64,000 nt of DNA, taken from positions 1-64,000 of the forward strand of contig NZ_FNUR01000013.1 of assembly GCF_900108105.1 (NCBI RefSeq), read 5' to 3'. Under the pieces are notes generated by a model. It was not told the origin of the DNA. It searched no databases and worked only from the letters and a program-made list of their open reading frames with translations. The stretch comes from Butyrivibrio sp. Su6. GTDB lineage: Bacteria > Bacillota > Clostridia > Lachnospirales > Lachnospiraceae. This document shows positions 16,763-27,580 of this stretch, piece after piece; within the stretch, counting starts at the first letter, position 1, and each line of letters opens with the position of its first letter. Both the position numbers and the translations under genes were made by a program.

Positions 16763-17923
16763 TTACTGCAGAAGCTGTAACACCTGTGATGGTCTCTCAT
16801 TGGCCTGTGCCATCATAGATGTTCCTGCCTGTGAAAGAACCTGCTGAGTTGAATAAACAGTCATTTCCTCTGCCATGTCTACATCCATGATTCTTGAATA
16901 AGCTGCAGTCATATTCTCAACTGTTATATCAAGTCCGCTTACTGTGTGTTCAAGTCTGTTCTGATAAGCACCAAGTCTGCTTCGAATTGCGCTGATCTCT
17001 GAAATGGCATTCTTAATGCTGTCGATTCCCTCTCTTGCACCAGCTTCATTGGCAAGATCAAGGTTATAAAGTCCAAGGGTCGTAAGGGAAATCTTATTTA
17101 TTCTTATGTCAAGAGTCTGACCCTCGTTTGCGCCAACCTGCATTGTCATTGCTCCCGTTGTTGTAAGTTCCACATTGAGGTCACCGGCATATGGCTCATC
17201 AATCTGAATTGAGAGCTTTTTTCCTGTGCTGTCCGACAATGTAAGAACGTCCTCCTGGATTGAAACAAGCATATTGTTTGTCATATACTCTTCGCCGTCT
17301 TTATAGATCTTAATCTCTTTTAAAACTTCTTCTTCGCAGAAGATTCCTTTTTTATCAACTCCTGTTGTACCAACAAGATTGATATAGCTGACATTTAGAC
17401 CGGTTATCAGATAAGAGCCCTGATCCATGTTGTCAGAGTATGTGCTTACTTTAATGTTTGGATTGGTCTTTCCATCCTGATCTGTTACATATCCTTTCAG
17501 GTCAAAAGAGCCATCAAGAATGCTTTGACCATTGAACTGAGTTGTGTTTGCCATTCTTTCAATCTCTTCTTTCAAAAGAGTTACTTCAGCCTGAATAGTC
17601 TGACGATCAGAATCCGTAAGGGTTCCATTACTTGCCTGAACAGCAAGCTGGTTCATTCTCTGAAGAACTTCATGAATCTCAGATAGCGTTCCATCTGCAA
17701 CCTGAACAATTGAGATCGCATCATTTGAAGAAGCATTTGCTACTCCAAGTCCTTCTATCTGGGAATTCATTCTTCTGGACATTGCAAGGCCTGATGGATT
17801 ATCTTTTGCATTTGCAATCTTAAGACCACTTGATAATCTCTCTAGAGATTCAGAGAGGAGTTTGTCATTTTTCTGAAGTGAATTATTCGCAATCATAGCG
17901 GATACATTGTAGTTAACTTTCAT
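16763..17923 (-). CDS. Flagellin
   Basis: 386 residues. The N-terminal D0/D1 region (residues 1-130) is canonical: LERLSSGLKIANAKDNPSGLAMS and NDAISIVQVADGTLSEI. The C-terminal D0 region ends MDVDMAEEMTVYSTQQVLSQAG and a short LLQ tail. The central 150 residues (about 140-295) are variable, as expected for the surface-exposed D2 domain. The protein builds the flagellar filament. Start ATG at 17923 has GAGGT. Only 33 nt separate it from the DUF6240-like gene, so it either shares that transcript or has a promoter inside that gene. Confidence 0.94.
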   Translation of the reverse strand: MKVNYNVSAMIANNSLQKNDKLLSESLERLSSGLKIANAKDNPSGLAMSRRMNSQIEGLGVANASSNDAISIVQVADGTLSEIHEVLQRMNQLAVQASNGTLTDSDRQTIQAEVTLLKEEIERMANTTQFNGQSILDGSFDLKGYVTDQDGKTNPNIKVSTYSDNMDQGSYLITGLNVSYINLVGTTGVDKKGIFCEEEVLKEIKIYKDGEEYMTNNMLVSIQEDVLTLSDSTGKKLSIQIDEPYAGDLNVELTTTGAMTMQVGANEGQTLDIRINKISLTTLGLYNLDLANEAGAREGIDSIKNAISEISAIRSRLGAYQNRLEHTVSGLDITVENMTAAYSRIMDVDMAEEMTVYSTQQVLSQAGTSMMAQANERPSQVLQLLQ

Positions 17924-17956
17924 TTTTACCTCATTTCTGCACGTATCTGGCTCCTA

Positions 17957-20923
17957 TCAAAGAGCTTCAATAAATGCTTTTGCCATTTTAAGTAATGTAC
18001 CTGTATTTGTTATTTTTCTTTCGCCGTCCATGGCCTTTGCATCAACCGTGCTGCTAATTTGAGGTACCTTCACTCCATAAAGGATTCCTATCTGATTTTG
18101 GTCTACACCCAGATCCTTTATTTTTTCTGAAAGTTTCCTGCACAGCTTCTCTTTTACATTTCCAAGATATTCAGACTCTTCAGGGCTTTCCGACATGGAA
18201 GTGGTGATCATGCCTTTTATAGAACCACCATCCTCGTAGAGACTTGCTGTTAAAAGACCATACTCATAGGTCTGAATACTTGCGTCCATCCTTGTTTTTA
18301 AAGTGTCATCGCTTTTTAAGGTGACATGCATCGAAACGCTGGTTCCTTCTATTTCCACAGGAACATCGAAATCAGCATTACCCGATGCTTTTTTCATAAC
18401 TGAAATCTGTTTCTGCATGAGCGTGATAGCTTTCACATCGATGTAGCTATCTTCTGTGCTCATCAAAGCCTCTGTCAGTTTTTCTGAAATCTGATCCAGC
18501 TTTTGTCTGTAAGAATCTTCGTAATTATCTTCATCAAGAAGTGTCAAAAGATCTTCTTCGTCCTTCTTGATAGAGCCATCAATTTCCGAGGCTTTATCCC
18601 AAAGCTTTCCTCTTTTTCGCTCTCTCTTGTTTTCGATCATGGCTTCCAGGTTGTTGAAGTTTAACTCAACCTGCTCAGTTTCCATTTCATCTATAGCTGC
18701 CCCGGTTTCTTTGGAGGCGCCAACTTCTCTGATATTCCTCAGATTTTCTTTTGTATACGCCTTCTCAAGTTCCTCATCGATGTCGCTTTCACTTAGCTTT
18801 TGGGAGAGCTGTGTTAAAAGAGTATTCTTTTTAGGATTTGCTGCCTTAAGTTTTTCAGGTTCAAGATTCTCGTATACTATATCGGCATGAGCCTTATAAA
18901 ATATGAATGCCGAATTGATCTGTTCATCAATTTTTTCTCCTTGAGCGCTATTTATGCTATCAAGGCCACCAAACGCATCGTCTACTGTATAATCAATTCC
19001 GCGATCTGCCTTCTTCTGAGTTCTTGTGGCATCAAGAAGATTTCCTAAAGTCATCTCCTTTCCAGTCTTTAAAAGATCCCCTATTGCCTTGTGATCATTT
19101 ACCTTCAGGGTGTGAAAGAGTCTGTAGATTCCTATAAAAGTTTTTCTTTCTTCTTTAGTTATTCCATTGTTCTTTTCGAGCTTATATAAAAACTTTGAAT
19201 ATTTCTCATCGGATTTTTTTCCTGAGTCATTCTTATTATTTCCAAACTCATTTTGATCAAGACCTTTTGACAGTTCTTCTATGGTCATTCCGAGCGGATT
19301 TTTCCCGTTACGGATAAGATCCAGCACAGCTCCGGGTTTAAGTCTGTCCATAGTCTCTTTTAGTCTGAGATCATATGCTCTTACTTTTTCAAAATTCTCT
19401 TCATTTATTTCAAGAGAATTATAGCCAAGTATCCTTATTGCCCTTCTATTTTCATCAGAGATCTCTTTTCCAAGATCCGTAAGTATTTCATCAACATTTC
19501 TAAAGGCTTTTTTGATGCCGTCTCCAAGATCAGCCCTCGGAGCAGTCTCCATCTTTTCATAGCCCTCTTTTGCTGCCCTGAATTTCTGAGTAAGGTCAAA
19601 AGAAACACTGCTGATCTCTAAGAGACTTGCTGTCTCAATATGATCAAGCATAGCTCCGGTCACGTCTGCCGGTCCCTGCTTTATAATATCTACCCTGGTC
19701 ATGGTCATACTGAAAATGTATGCTTTGTTTTCAGAATTGACCTGAGTTTTTTCATCTATTACTTCTCCTGCCAACTCACCTGACAGGCCCTTTAGCTCTT
19801 CCTTTATGAGCTCTGCAAATTTCTCCATAGGCTTTAAGTCGATTTTGAAATCCTTATCAGCCATTTTAGAGTTTGCCTCAGCACTCATCTTTATCCTGCT
19901 TTCTTCAAGCTGTAATCTCTGGGTCAGAAGCTTTTTTGTTGAGCTTTCAGGATCATGAAGATTTGCTTCTTTGGCAGCTTTCCCATCAGCAAGAGCTGCT
20001 GCTATAGCCTTTGCTCCAAGCTCTGTTGTCACAGGAAATTCTATTTCGTTTATATCAATTACTGCTTCAAGATTCTCTTTTGTAAGAGGTATCCCCTGCT
20101 CAATAGTCCACTTTGCCTGCTCGATGTTAGTTTCATCACTCTCATCAAGGCCGCTTTCCTTAACTATCTTCTCTATCTGGGGGCGAACCTGCTCAAGATC
20201 AAGGTTATCAGCTTTTTTTGCGTAATACCCGTAGGAATCCTGGGCATAAAAGCCTCGACCATTTGCATTTTGTCCATTGGTACTATGCTGGGCCAAATAG
20301 ATATTGTTGATGGTAGGCTCTTTCCCATTAAGAACAAGGTATTTGACCGCAGAGTCATCTATTTTTTCAATATCAGATATCTGCTCAAATGCCTGCTTTG
20401 CTTCACTAACATTTTTAGTTGTGATTGGAATATCGTTTTCTGAAAAGCTCTTTAAAAGAGCTGATGCAAAAGACCTGTTTCCGGTGATCTTTTCAAGCTT
20501 ATCAAGGCTAAGATCATCGTTGTAACCTTCGATAACTGTCCCTGCTTCTAAGAGGACACTTTTTATCTTATCCATTATGGTTACAGTCTCTGCGCTATTT
20601 AGATTTCCAAAATCAAATCCACCTTCAAGGACAGCTGCGTAGTCCTCATCAGACATGGTATTTGATAAAAGAGCCATGTAATTATGCTTATTTTGAACAT
20701 CCGTGTTCTGTGCCAGATTCTTTACATCATCAAGGCTTTTTGTGCTCTGCGCATATGCATCGCTGCTAAAAAAGCTTGAATCCAGATCAACCATAAAAGA
20801 GTTTGCCTTTGTCTGCTCTGTTCTGTTTGATCCTGTATAAATCCTATTATCTGCTTCCGTGCTTTTGATAATCTGTTCATTAGCTGACCTCTTGTCGCTA
20901 ATAGTCTGAAAAGTTAAACTCAT
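17957..20923 (-). CDS. Large DUF6240-like protein in a flagellin operon
   Basis: 988 residues, hydrophilic, no signal peptide or membrane segment. I believe it belongs to the DUF6240 family of Lachnospiraceae. Most is helical, with charged stretches (for example ERKRGKLWDKASEID). Repeated short units of the type NIEQAKWTIEQGIPLTKENLEAVIDI and NVSEAKQAFEQIS occur in residues 110-300. The C-terminal 130 residues (VPVEIEGTSVSMHVTLKSDD, then LGNVKEKLCRKLSEKIKDLG) resemble the order of elements in the FliK hook-length control C-terminal domain, an inference only. It is first in a unit with flagellin and FliS. ATG 20923 has AAAGG. Confidence 0.65.
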   Translation of the reverse strand: MSLTFQTISDKRSANEQIIKSTEADNRIYTGSNRTEQTKANSFMVDLDSSFFSSDAYAQSTKSLDDVKNLAQNTDVQNKHNYMALLSNTMSDEDYAAVLEGGFDFGNLNSAETVTIMDKIKSVLLEAGTVIEGYNDDLSLDKLEKITGNRSFASALLKSFSENDIPITTKNVSEAKQAFEQISDIEKIDDSAVKYLVLNGKEPTINNIYLAQHSTNGQNANGRGFYAQDSYGYYAKKADNLDLEQVRPQIEKIVKESGLDESDETNIEQAKWTIEQGIPLTKENLEAVIDINEIEFPVTTELGAKAIAAALADGKAAKEANLHDPESSTKKLLTQRLQLEESRIKMSAEANSKMADKDFKIDLKPMEKFAELIKEELKGLSGELAGEVIDEKTQVNSENKAYIFSMTMTRVDIIKQGPADVTGAMLDHIETASLLEISSVSFDLTQKFRAAKEGYEKMETAPRADLGDGIKKAFRNVDEILTDLGKEISDENRRAIRILGYNSLEINEENFEKVRAYDLRLKETMDRLKPGAVLDLIRNGKNPLGMTIEELSKGLDQNEFGNNKNDSGKKSDEKYSKFLYKLEKNNGITKEERKTFIGIYRLFHTLKVNDHKAIGDLLKTGKEMTLGNLLDATRTQKKADRGIDYTVDDAFGGLDSINSAQGEKIDEQINSAFIFYKAHADIVYENLEPEKLKAANPKKNTLLTQLSQKLSESDIDEELEKAYTKENLRNIREVGASKETGAAIDEMETEQVELNFNNLEAMIENKRERKRGKLWDKASEIDGSIKKDEEDLLTLLDEDNYEDSYRQKLDQISEKLTEALMSTEDSYIDVKAITLMQKQISVMKKASGNADFDVPVEIEGTSVSMHVTLKSDDTLKTRMDASIQTYEYGLLTASLYEDGGSIKGMITTSMSESPEESEYLGNVKEKLCRKLSEKIKDLGVDQNQIGILYGVKVPQISSTVDAKAMDGERKITNTGTLLKMAKAFIEAL

Positions 20924-20950
20924 ATATGCCTTTCTACGGAAACTTGTTTG

Positions 20951-20985
20951 TACTAAAAAAGGTGATGGACATCATCCATCACCTT
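20951..20985 (-). terminator. Intrinsic terminator of glgB
   Basis: An 11-bp perfect stem (20959-20969 with 20975-20985; AAGGTGATGGA and its complement), followed on the minus strand by TTTTTTAGTA. It separates glgB from the flagellin unit. Confidence 0.9.
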
Positions 20986-21011
20986 CTATTTCGGCTCTTA
21001 GGAAAAAAATC

Positions 21012-22937
21012 TTAAGATTTCTTTTGGGTTTTCTTAGTCTGGAAAACAAAGACCTCTGCTCCATAGGGCGGCAGATCAAAGGTTATACTGTAGTCCTTGT
21101 AATCACAAAGTCCTTCAACCGCTTCTATCTTCTTTGGAATATTACTTCCAAATCCGCCATATTTCTTTTCCGCGCTGTCTAATATATGAGTGTAAGTACC
21201 AGCAAATGGAACTCCAACCATGAAGCCCTTTCTCTCAACAGGTGTCATGTTAAGAACAAACAGAACATTGTCCTTGCCATTTATTGCTCTTCTGTAGAAG
21301 CTGTAGGTACTGCGCTCCTTATCATCAGCATTTATCCACTCAAATCCGCCCCAGTCATCATCAACTTCATATAATGCAGGGTATTTTCTGTACATTTTAA
21401 GGAGCTCGCCCACATAGTCCTTCATTCCTCTGTTGAGATCGTTTTCAAGTAGGAACCAGTCAAGCTCTCGCTTTTCGCTCCATTCTCTCTCCTGTCCAAA
21501 TTCCTGTCCCATGAACAAGAGCTTTTTACCGGAATGTCCAAACATGAATGTGTATCCGGCACGAAGATTGGCGTACTTATCAACCTGATACCCCGGCATC
21601 TTCTCAACCATAGAGCATTTCAAATGAACAACCTCATCGTGAGATAGAGGTAAAATATATTTCTCAGAGCTGTTGTAACTCATGGCGAAGGTCATCATAT
21701 AATGCGCGCCCTGCCTGAAATATGGGTCAAGCTTCATATACTCGCAGAAATCATGCATCCATCCCATGTTCCATTTAAAGGCAAAGCCCAGTCCGTCCTC
21801 TTCAGGCGCAGCTGTAACCTTAGGCCAGGCTGTAGATTCTTCTGCTATTGTAAGAACCTGTGGATAAGTTCCTCTTACTACGCTGTTAAAGTGTTTAAAG
21901 AACTCAATCGCCTCAAGGTTCTTGTTGTCGCCATATTTGTTTGGAACCCACTGACCATCTTTCTTACCATAGTCAAGGTAAAGCATGGAAGCAACCGCAT
22001 CCACTCTAAGACCATCTACGTGGAATTTCCTTATCCAGAAAAGAGCATTTGCGATAAGGAAGTTTTTAACTTCCGGCTTTTCAAGATTGAATATCTTTGT
22101 ACCCCAGTCAGGATGCTCTCCCTTCCTTGGGTCCGGATGCTCATAGATACACTGGCCATCAAAGCAGGCAAGACCAAACTCATCTGTTGCAAAATGCGCT
22201 GGTACCCAGTCAAGGATTACACCAATGTTATTCTTATGAAGCTTATTCACAAGATACATGAAGTCTTTAGGCTCACCATACCTGGATGTCGGTGCATAAT
22301 AGCCTGTAACCTGATATCCCCATGAGCCATCAAAAGGATGTTCTGCAATTCCTATAAGCTCAACGTGGGTGTATTGCATCTCTTTTAAATACTCGACAAT
22401 TCTATCAGCAAACTGTCTGTATGTATAAAAACCATCTTCTGTGCCATCAGGATGTTTCATCCAAGATCCTATGTGGCACTCATAAATTGATAAAGGCTGA
22501 CGATTTATGTCTTTTCCCTTATTGTTGTCAAACCACTTTGAATCAGTCCACTTAAATCCGGAAAGATCTGTAGTTCTTGACGCATTGCCCGGACGAAGCT
22601 CTGCAAAATTAGCATATGGATCTGCCTTGTAAAGCTTTCTCCCATCCTGGGTTGTAATAAGGTATTTGTACAGTTCTCCTATTCCTACCCCCGGAATAAA
22701 TCCTGTCCAGATGTTTCCTGTCTTTGTCCTCTCAAGACGGTTTGCATTTTCATCCCAGTTGTTAAAAGAGCCAACTACATGAACATCTGCAGCATTGGGC
22801 GCCCATACGGCAAAGAAGTATCCCTTTTTCCCCTTTTCCGTTGAAGGATGCGCTCCAAGCTTTTCATATATTTCGTAATGCGTTCCCTGGCCAAACAAAT
22901 ACTCGTCTGCTTCGGAAATAAATACTTTTTCTGCCAT
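21012..22937 (-). CDS. glgB: 1,4-alpha-glucan branching enzyme (GH13)
   Basis: 641 residues. An N-terminal CBM48 domain contains YFFAVWAPNAADVHVVGSFN. The GH13 catalytic core has DWVPAHFATDEFGL, GLRVDAVASMLYLDY (nucleophile Asp), TIAEESTAWPKV (acid/base Glu) and LPLSHDEVVH (third Asp). The enzyme introduces alpha-1,6 branches into glycogen. The ATG at 22937 has GAGGGGG 6 nt upstream; a TTG five codons earlier overlaps this site and is unlikely. No other glycogen genes are adjacent; it follows the TPR/AAA-like gene by 28 nt and ends at a terminator. Confidence 0.96.
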   Translation of the reverse strand: MAEKVFISEADEYLFGQGTHYEIYEKLGAHPSTEKGKKGYFFAVWAPNAADVHVVGSFNNWDENANRLERTKTGNIWTGFIPGVGIGELYKYLITTQDGRKLYKADPYANFAELRPGNASRTTDLSGFKWTDSKWFDNNKGKDINRQPLSIYECHIGSWMKHPDGTEDGFYTYRQFADRIVEYLKEMQYTHVELIGIAEHPFDGSWGYQVTGYYAPTSRYGEPKDFMYLVNKLHKNNIGVILDWVPAHFATDEFGLACFDGQCIYEHPDPRKGEHPDWGTKIFNLEKPEVKNFLIANALFWIRKFHVDGLRVDAVASMLYLDYGKKDGQWVPNKYGDNKNLEAIEFFKHFNSVVRGTYPQVLTIAEESTAWPKVTAAPEEDGLGFAFKWNMGWMHDFCEYMKLDPYFRQGAHYMMTFAMSYNSSEKYILPLSHDEVVHLKCSMVEKMPGYQVDKYANLRAGYTFMFGHSGKKLLFMGQEFGQEREWSEKRELDWFLLENDLNRGMKDYVGELLKMYRKYPALYEVDDDWGGFEWINADDKERSTYSFYRRAINGKDNVLFVLNMTPVERKGFMVGVPFAGTYTHILDSAEKKYGGFGSNIPKKIEAVEGLCDYKDYSITFDLPPYGAEVFVFQTKKTQKKS

Positions 22938-22965
22938 AAACAGCCCCCTCAAATTTTTAAAGTAT

Positions 22966-25893
22966 TTAATGCATAAAGTCTTTTTCTCTTAAAATTACCA
23001 TGTCGTTCTCGTCATAGCGCTTGTTGACGATAACATCTACAAAATGAGATATTGATCTCTTCTCTGCATAGTAAATTGCGTCATCAATGATGTCTTTTAC
23101 CTCAGAAACAGTTACCTCATGGTCAAGTGTCTGTCTCTCTGAAATTCTGGTGTGAAGAGCCAGGATTCCGAGGTTATCGATAGAATACTCTTTCTCAAGA
23201 GCATACTGTCTTGCGTACGCTACAAGTGAATCATCGTCGAGAGCTTCTATGTCAACTCTTACGTTAAAGCTCTGTTTGAGAGATGGATTCTTATCAAGGA
23301 ATCTGTTCATATCTTCCTTGGTATCTTCCATTACGATGATAAGGCCCTTGTTCTCTTCCTGCAGTACCTTGAGAAGTTCATTTACTGTTTCAGGCTCAAG
23401 GTCCGCTGCTCTTTGTATGATCAATGCTCCGTTTGCAAGTTTATCAAAGATGCTTTCAACACTCTTTTTATTGAGAGTGTTTGCTGTTATCTTGGCAACC
23501 TTACCGCTGAAGTTGGAATCAGATGCCTGCACTGCCTTTATAAGGCCCTTAGCAAGATTAACTGTTCCCGCACCTTCTTCACCGGTCACTATAGCATTTC
23601 CGCTAAATGCATCCATGCTCATGTTATCGATAGCATTGATAATCTGGCGTCTTGACTTTTTATGATGGATATATGGTCCAAAGAGCTGCTTCTCTTCAGG
23701 GGTCATCGTCCTTACGCGCTCTTCAATCTCTCTGTTTCCAATATGTCTCTTAGCTGCGCCGTTCTCAGCTTTTTTATTCTTTTTGTCTTTTTTCTTATCT
23801 GCATTTTTGTTCTTTTGAGGCTCTTTTGACTCTTCAGACTTTTCAGGTGATTTCACTTCTTCCTCGTCATCATCCTGATCTTCTTCGTCTTTATCAGAAT
23901 CTTCTTTTTCTTCTGTAGCTTTCTCTTCTACAAGAGCTTCTTCCTCTTCTTCATCTTCCTCTTCTGAAGATTTATTTGAGGTTTCTTTTTCCTCTTCCTT
24001 AGGCTCTTCTACGTCCTCAGCTTCTCCGTCATCAAGCTCCTTGGAGTCTTCTTTTTCAGGCTCCTTAACATTTTTCTCTGCAGGCTTTTGGTCTTCTTTT
24101 GCCTCTAAAAGATCCTCTTCTACAATTTTCTCAAGCTCTGCTGTCTCGTCAAGGAATACCTCTTCCTTGGTATCTGAAGCCTCATCGAGTTCCTCGGATT
24201 TGATAACATCGTCAACTGCATTGTCGATTATATCTTCTTTATTCTTGGACCAGTCGCCTCTTCCTGACGCTTTTTCATGACGTTCTCTCTTCAAAGCATC
24301 AGCAATTGCCTTCTCCATTTTTTCCTGAAGGCCGACTTTTGTCTTTTCATCGAAGTCAGCAAAAAGATCTCCTGTCTCCTCAGCTACGAGTTTTTTAACT
24401 CTCTCAAGCTGCTTCTCCTGCTGGCTCTTTTTATAGGACTCCCAATTGAGCATGTATTCATCAATGCTGATCTGACCTGTTATCTGCTTTTCAACTTCAG
24501 GCTCAGGCTCAACAGCCATCGATATCTGACCGTCGTATTCCTGCGAAAGAAAACTATCAAAATGGCTTGGTGCCTGGTATGCAGCGTTAGGATGGATAAC
24601 CGCTCCCGGAACTTCATCCTCAAGTGGCTTCTCTTCATATACAGGAGTATGGCTTACTTTTTCCTCACCAAGAATAGGACCGTTGCCGCCATACTTTATC
24701 TCAATGTTCATGGAAGGCTCTTCCGGAATAGCACTGTCTTCCTGCTCCTCAAGATCTTTTTCTGCTGTTGCCTGTGCAAAGATCTCCTGCATTCCCATAT
24801 CAGATTCTTTTTCTACTTCAAAAATCTCTGATGTAATAGGCTGAACAAGGCTGACAGGGCTGGTTTCCTGATCTGTTACAGGAGTATAATTCAGCTCCTG
24901 ATCAGGATCGCTGTCGTTCATGACTGCCTTTAGATTCTCTGCAAGTGCCTCCTGAAGATTCATAGTGTTGTACGCACTTACATCAACAGATGGCTCTTTT
25001 ATTTCGCTGATATGTGGATAAACAATCCTGTCCATTTCTCTGGTAGGACTGTCTGAAGAAAGATCTGATGTATAAGTTTCCTCTGCAGGCTGACTCCGTT
25101 CTGCAAAAGAATCCTCGTGTTCTGAAGCATTATATGCTGCAATATCCGCATCTGTTACAGGTGGCATTTCTTTGGTTGGCTGTTTTATCTCAACAGTGCG
25201 TGGATCATCATTGCCGACCTGATCAAGAGCCTTGTCTATAACAACGCTCTTATCAACGTATCCGCCGTGAGCCTGTTTATATCTGACATATCTGTCCTGC
25301 TGTTCCTTGGAAAGAGGCTCATGAAGCGCCTTAAGTTCAAGGGCCTTCATAACATAATTGCCATCACCAAGCCACAAAAACATCTCATCACAGGTCTCGA
25401 TACACTCTGTTGTGAGACCTACGCGATGATACAAGTATGCCAGCTCATATACCCATTTTTCCTTGTAGTCGTGCTTTTTGTACTCTTCAAGAACAGCTAT
25501 TCTCTCTTCAAGGCTTACATCCTGTGCCTCATAAAGCTTGTACTGAAGGATATACCTTCCAGTATCCCTTGGAGCTATTCTTACGAATTCTTTGTAATAC
25601 TCAACTGCCTGAACAAACTCGCCCATTTTAATAGCAAGTTCGCACAAAGAGTAAACTATAGCCCTTCCTGTAGGGTGTCTATCGTAAGCCATAAGGAGAA
25701 CATCTCTGCTCTCTTCATAGCGCCTGTTTATCTTATACAGATCGCTTATCATGCAAAGCATCTGCACGCTTCTGACCTTTTTCCAGTCGATTGTGTCCGC
25801 AATCCTAACTGCTTCGGCAAATCTGCCTTCCCCCACCAGAGCTTTTATTTCGTCAGCTCTGATCTTGTACTCAACTTTATCCAAAATATCCAC
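22966..25893 (-). CDS. TPR - acidic linker - degenerate AAA+ protein
   Basis: 975 residues, no signal peptide. Residues 1-230 form TPR-like helical repeats ([53 protein letters not shown]). Residues about 230-700 are a long, highly acidic, low-complexity linker rich in Glu, Asp, Lys and Ser. Residues about 715-975 look like an AAA+ module: [18 protein letters not shown] at the Walker A position without the Lys, and [11 protein letters not shown] at Walker B with Gln-Arg in place of Asp-Glu. It is probably a non-hydrolysing scaffold. The GTG at 25893 has poor spacing; TTG 25884 with AGGTGG upstream is an alternative. Gene order is tatD-rsmA-this gene-glgB. Confidence 0.7.
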   Translation of the reverse strand: MDILDKVEYKIRADEIKALVGEGRFAEAVRIADTIDWKKVRSVQMLCMISDLYKINRRYEESRDVLLMAYDRHPTGRAIVYSLCELAIKMGEFVQAVEYYKEFVRIAPRDTGRYILQYKLYEAQDVSLEERIAVLEEYKKHDYKEKWVYELAYLYHRVGLTTECIETCDEMFLWLGDGNYVMKALELKALHEPLSKEQQDRYVRYKQAHGGYVDKSVVIDKALDQVGNDDPRTVEIKQPTKEMPPVTDADIAAYNASEHEDSFAERSQPAEETYTSDLSSDSPTREMDRIVYPHISEIKEPSVDVSAYNTMNLQEALAENLKAVMNDSDPDQELNYTPVTDQETSPVSLVQPITSEIFEVEKESDMGMQEIFAQATAEKDLEEQEDSAIPEEPSMNIEIKYGGNGPILGEEKVSHTPVYEEKPLEDEVPGAVIHPNAAYQAPSHFDSFLSQEYDGQISMAVEPEPEVEKQITGQISIDEYMLNWESYKKSQQEKQLERVKKLVAEETGDLFADFDEKTKVGLQEKMEKAIADALKRERHEKASGRGDWSKNKEDIIDNAVDDVIKSEELDEASDTKEEVFLDETAELEKIVEEDLLEAKEDQKPAEKNVKEPEKEDSKELDDGEAEDVEEPKEEEKETSNKSSEEEDEEEEEALVEEKATEEKEDSDKDEEDQDDDEEEVKSPEKSEESKEPQKNKNADKKKDKKNKKAENGAAKRHIGNREIEERVRTMTPEEKQLFGPYIHHKKSRRQIINAIDNMSMDAFSGNAIVTGEEGAGTVNLAKGLIKAVQASDSNFSGKVAKITANTLNKKSVESIFDKLANGALIIQRAADLEPETVNELLKVLQEENKGLIIVMEDTKEDMNRFLDKNPSLKQSFNVRVDIEALDDDSLVAYARQYALEKEYSIDNLGILALHTRISERQTLDHEVTVSEVKDIIDDAIYYAEKRSISHFVDVIVNKRYDENDMVILREKDFMH

Positions 25894-25924
25894 CTCTTTG
25901 GTGCCTAAAATACTATATATAGTG

Positions 25925-26803
25925 TTAGTTTATCATAGCACCACTGCTTTGTAAAATGTCTGAAAGCTCCGCAAACTGTGATAATGCAAGAACTTCGCCC
26001 CTTGCTTTTTCGTTAATCCCCATTTTTACAAGAGCTTCCTGAACCTGGTCTCTTGTAACTCTCAAAGAAGGGTTATTTGAAAGAGAATTAGACAGCGTCT
26101 TTCTTCGCTGATTGAAGGCTGTTCTAATGATCTCGAACATATACTTTTCATCTTTTACCTGAACCGGTCTGTTCTCGTGTCTTTTGAGATAGACAACTGC
26201 AGATCCGACTCCGGGCTGTGGAATAAAGCAACTCGGAGGAACATCCATGATGTTCTGTGCCTTTGCATAATATGCAACCGCAAGTGAAAGCGATCCATAA
26301 TCCTTGCTTCCAGGCCCCATTACCATCCTGTCTGCAACCTCTTTTTGTACCATTACTGTAACGCTCTCGATAGGAACTCCACTTTCAAAGAGTTTCATTA
26401 TGATCGGAGTTGTAATGTAATATGGAAGGTTGGCGACTACCTTGATAGGCTTGCCTCCATTGTACTCATTGACAATGGCCTCTATATCAACCTTTAGTAC
26501 ATCCTCATTTATGACAGTGACATTATCATACTCTGAAAGAGTATCTGCCAAAACAGGTATCAGTGTCTTATCTATCTCAACAGCAACAACCCTTCCTGCT
26601 GCCTCTGCAAGATACTGAGTCAAAGTTCCGATTCCGGGTCCTATCTCCAGAACACAGTCGTCTCTTGTAACACCTGCTGCCTCAACTATTCCATCCAGGA
26701 CATTTTCATTTATCAAAAAATTCTGACCAAACTTCTTTTTGGCACTCATATTGTATTTGGCCAATACCTCTTTGGTCTTTGTACTATTTCCTAAATATGC
26801 CAT
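25925..26803 (-). CDS. rsmA: 16S rRNA (A1518/A1519-N6)-dimethyltransferase
   Basis: 292 residues. The KsgA/RsmA signature is clear: [14 protein letters not shown]-binding [18 protein letters not shown], and the catalytic [10 protein letters not shown] motif (NLPY). It dimethylates two adjacent adenosines in helix 45 of 16S rRNA during 30S maturation. Start ATG 26803 follows GGAGGTG and abuts the stop of tatD, so the two are translationally coupled. The tatD-rsmA order is common in Firmicutes. Confidence 0.97.
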   Translation of the reverse strand: MAYLGNSTKTKEVLAKYNMSAKKKFGQNFLINENVLDGIVEAAGVTRDDCVLEIGPGIGTLTQYLAEAAGRVVAVEIDKTLIPVLADTLSEYDNVTVINEDVLKVDIEAIVNEYNGGKPIKVVANLPYYITTPIIMKLFESGVPIESVTVMVQKEVADRMVMGPGSKDYGSLSLAVAYYAKAQNIMDVPPSCFIPQPGVGSAVVYLKRHENRPVQVKDEKYMFEIIRTAFNQRRKTLSNSLSNNPSLRVTRDQVQEALVKMGINEKARGEVLALSQFAELSDILQSSGAMIN

Positions 26804-27580
26804 TTACACCTCCGCAAAAATACCATACATGCGCTTGGCATTCTCGGTTGTCTGTCTGATAACTTCTTCTTTTTCAATGCCCTTAATAGCTGCTATCGCA
26901 TCTATAACATAAGGCAGATTCAAAGAGCTGTTCCTCTTTCCCCTGAAAGGCTCAGGTGAAAGATATGGACAATCAGTTTCAAGTAAAATCTTTTCCAAAG
27001 GTGTCTGCTCAACAGCCTCTTTTAACTTCTTGCCATTTTTAAATGTTATTACTCCGCCGACTCCTATATAAAAGCCCATATCCACACAGATCTTAGCAAC
27101 TTCTTTGGAATATGAAAAACAGTGTACAACGCCGCCAATCTCCTCAGCGTGCTCACTCTTCATTATCTCGACAGTATCTGCAGCAGCGTCCCTTGAATGA
27201 ATGATCACAGGAAGTCTTTCCTGCCTTGCAAGCTGCAATTGCCTTCTAAACCACTTTTTCTGAAGCTCAGGTGAAGGATCAGGCCAATGGTAATCAAGCC
27301 CTATCTCACCTATGGCAACACACTTGGCATCTGTGCTCCATTCTCTTAAAAGCTCAATATTATCCTCATTAAGCTCTTCGACTTCACTGGGATGAACTCC
27401 AACTGCTGCATATATAAAATCGTATTTATGAGCAAGCTCTAAAGCCCTTGCTGTAGAATCTATACTTGCTCCCACGTCAACCACATGATCAACACCCGCT
27501 GTCTTAACAGCTTCAATAAGCTCTTCTCTATCTATATCAAATTGCTCATCATCGTAATGAGCATGTGTATCAAATATCAT
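26804..27580 (-). CDS. TatD family metal-dependent deoxyribonuclease
   Basis: 258 residues. Metal-binding motifs of the amidohydrolase-like TIM barrel are present: FDTHAHYDDEQFD at the N-terminus, GEIGLDYHW, IHSRDAAADTVEIM, VHCFSYSKEVAK and LETDCPYLSPEPFRGKRN. TatD enzymes act as 3'-5' exonucleases in DNA repair or quality control. I chose the ATG at 27580, which has GGAGAAATA upstream and places DTHAH at the N-terminus; longer in-frame extensions add unrelated residues. It heads the operon with rsmA. Confidence 0.95.
   Translation of the reverse strand: MIFDTHAHYDDEQFDIDREELIEAVKTAGVDHVVDVGASIDSTARALELAHKYDFIYAAVGVHPSEVEELNEDNIELLREWSTDAKCVAIGEIGLDYHWPDPSPELQKKWFRRQLQLARQERLPVIIHSRDAAADTVEIMKSEHAEEIGGVVHCFSYSKEVAKICVDMGFYIGVGGVITFKNGKKLKEAVEQTPLEKILLETDCPYLSPEPFRGKRNSSLNLPYVIDAIAAIKGIEKEEVIRQTTENAKRMYGIFAEV

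Noticed and set aside
20990-21020. Possible sigma-28 (motility) promoter, TAAG and CCGAAAT, upstream of the DUF6240-like gene
   Set aside because: It lies inside the end of glgB and upstream of the strong glgB terminator, so transcripts from it would be stopped; the match is also weak.
24041-24280. Serine-rich open frame on the plus strand opposite the acidic linker of the 975-residue protein
   Set aside because: It is the complement of Glu/Asp-rich codons, a usual shadow of acidic coding sequence.
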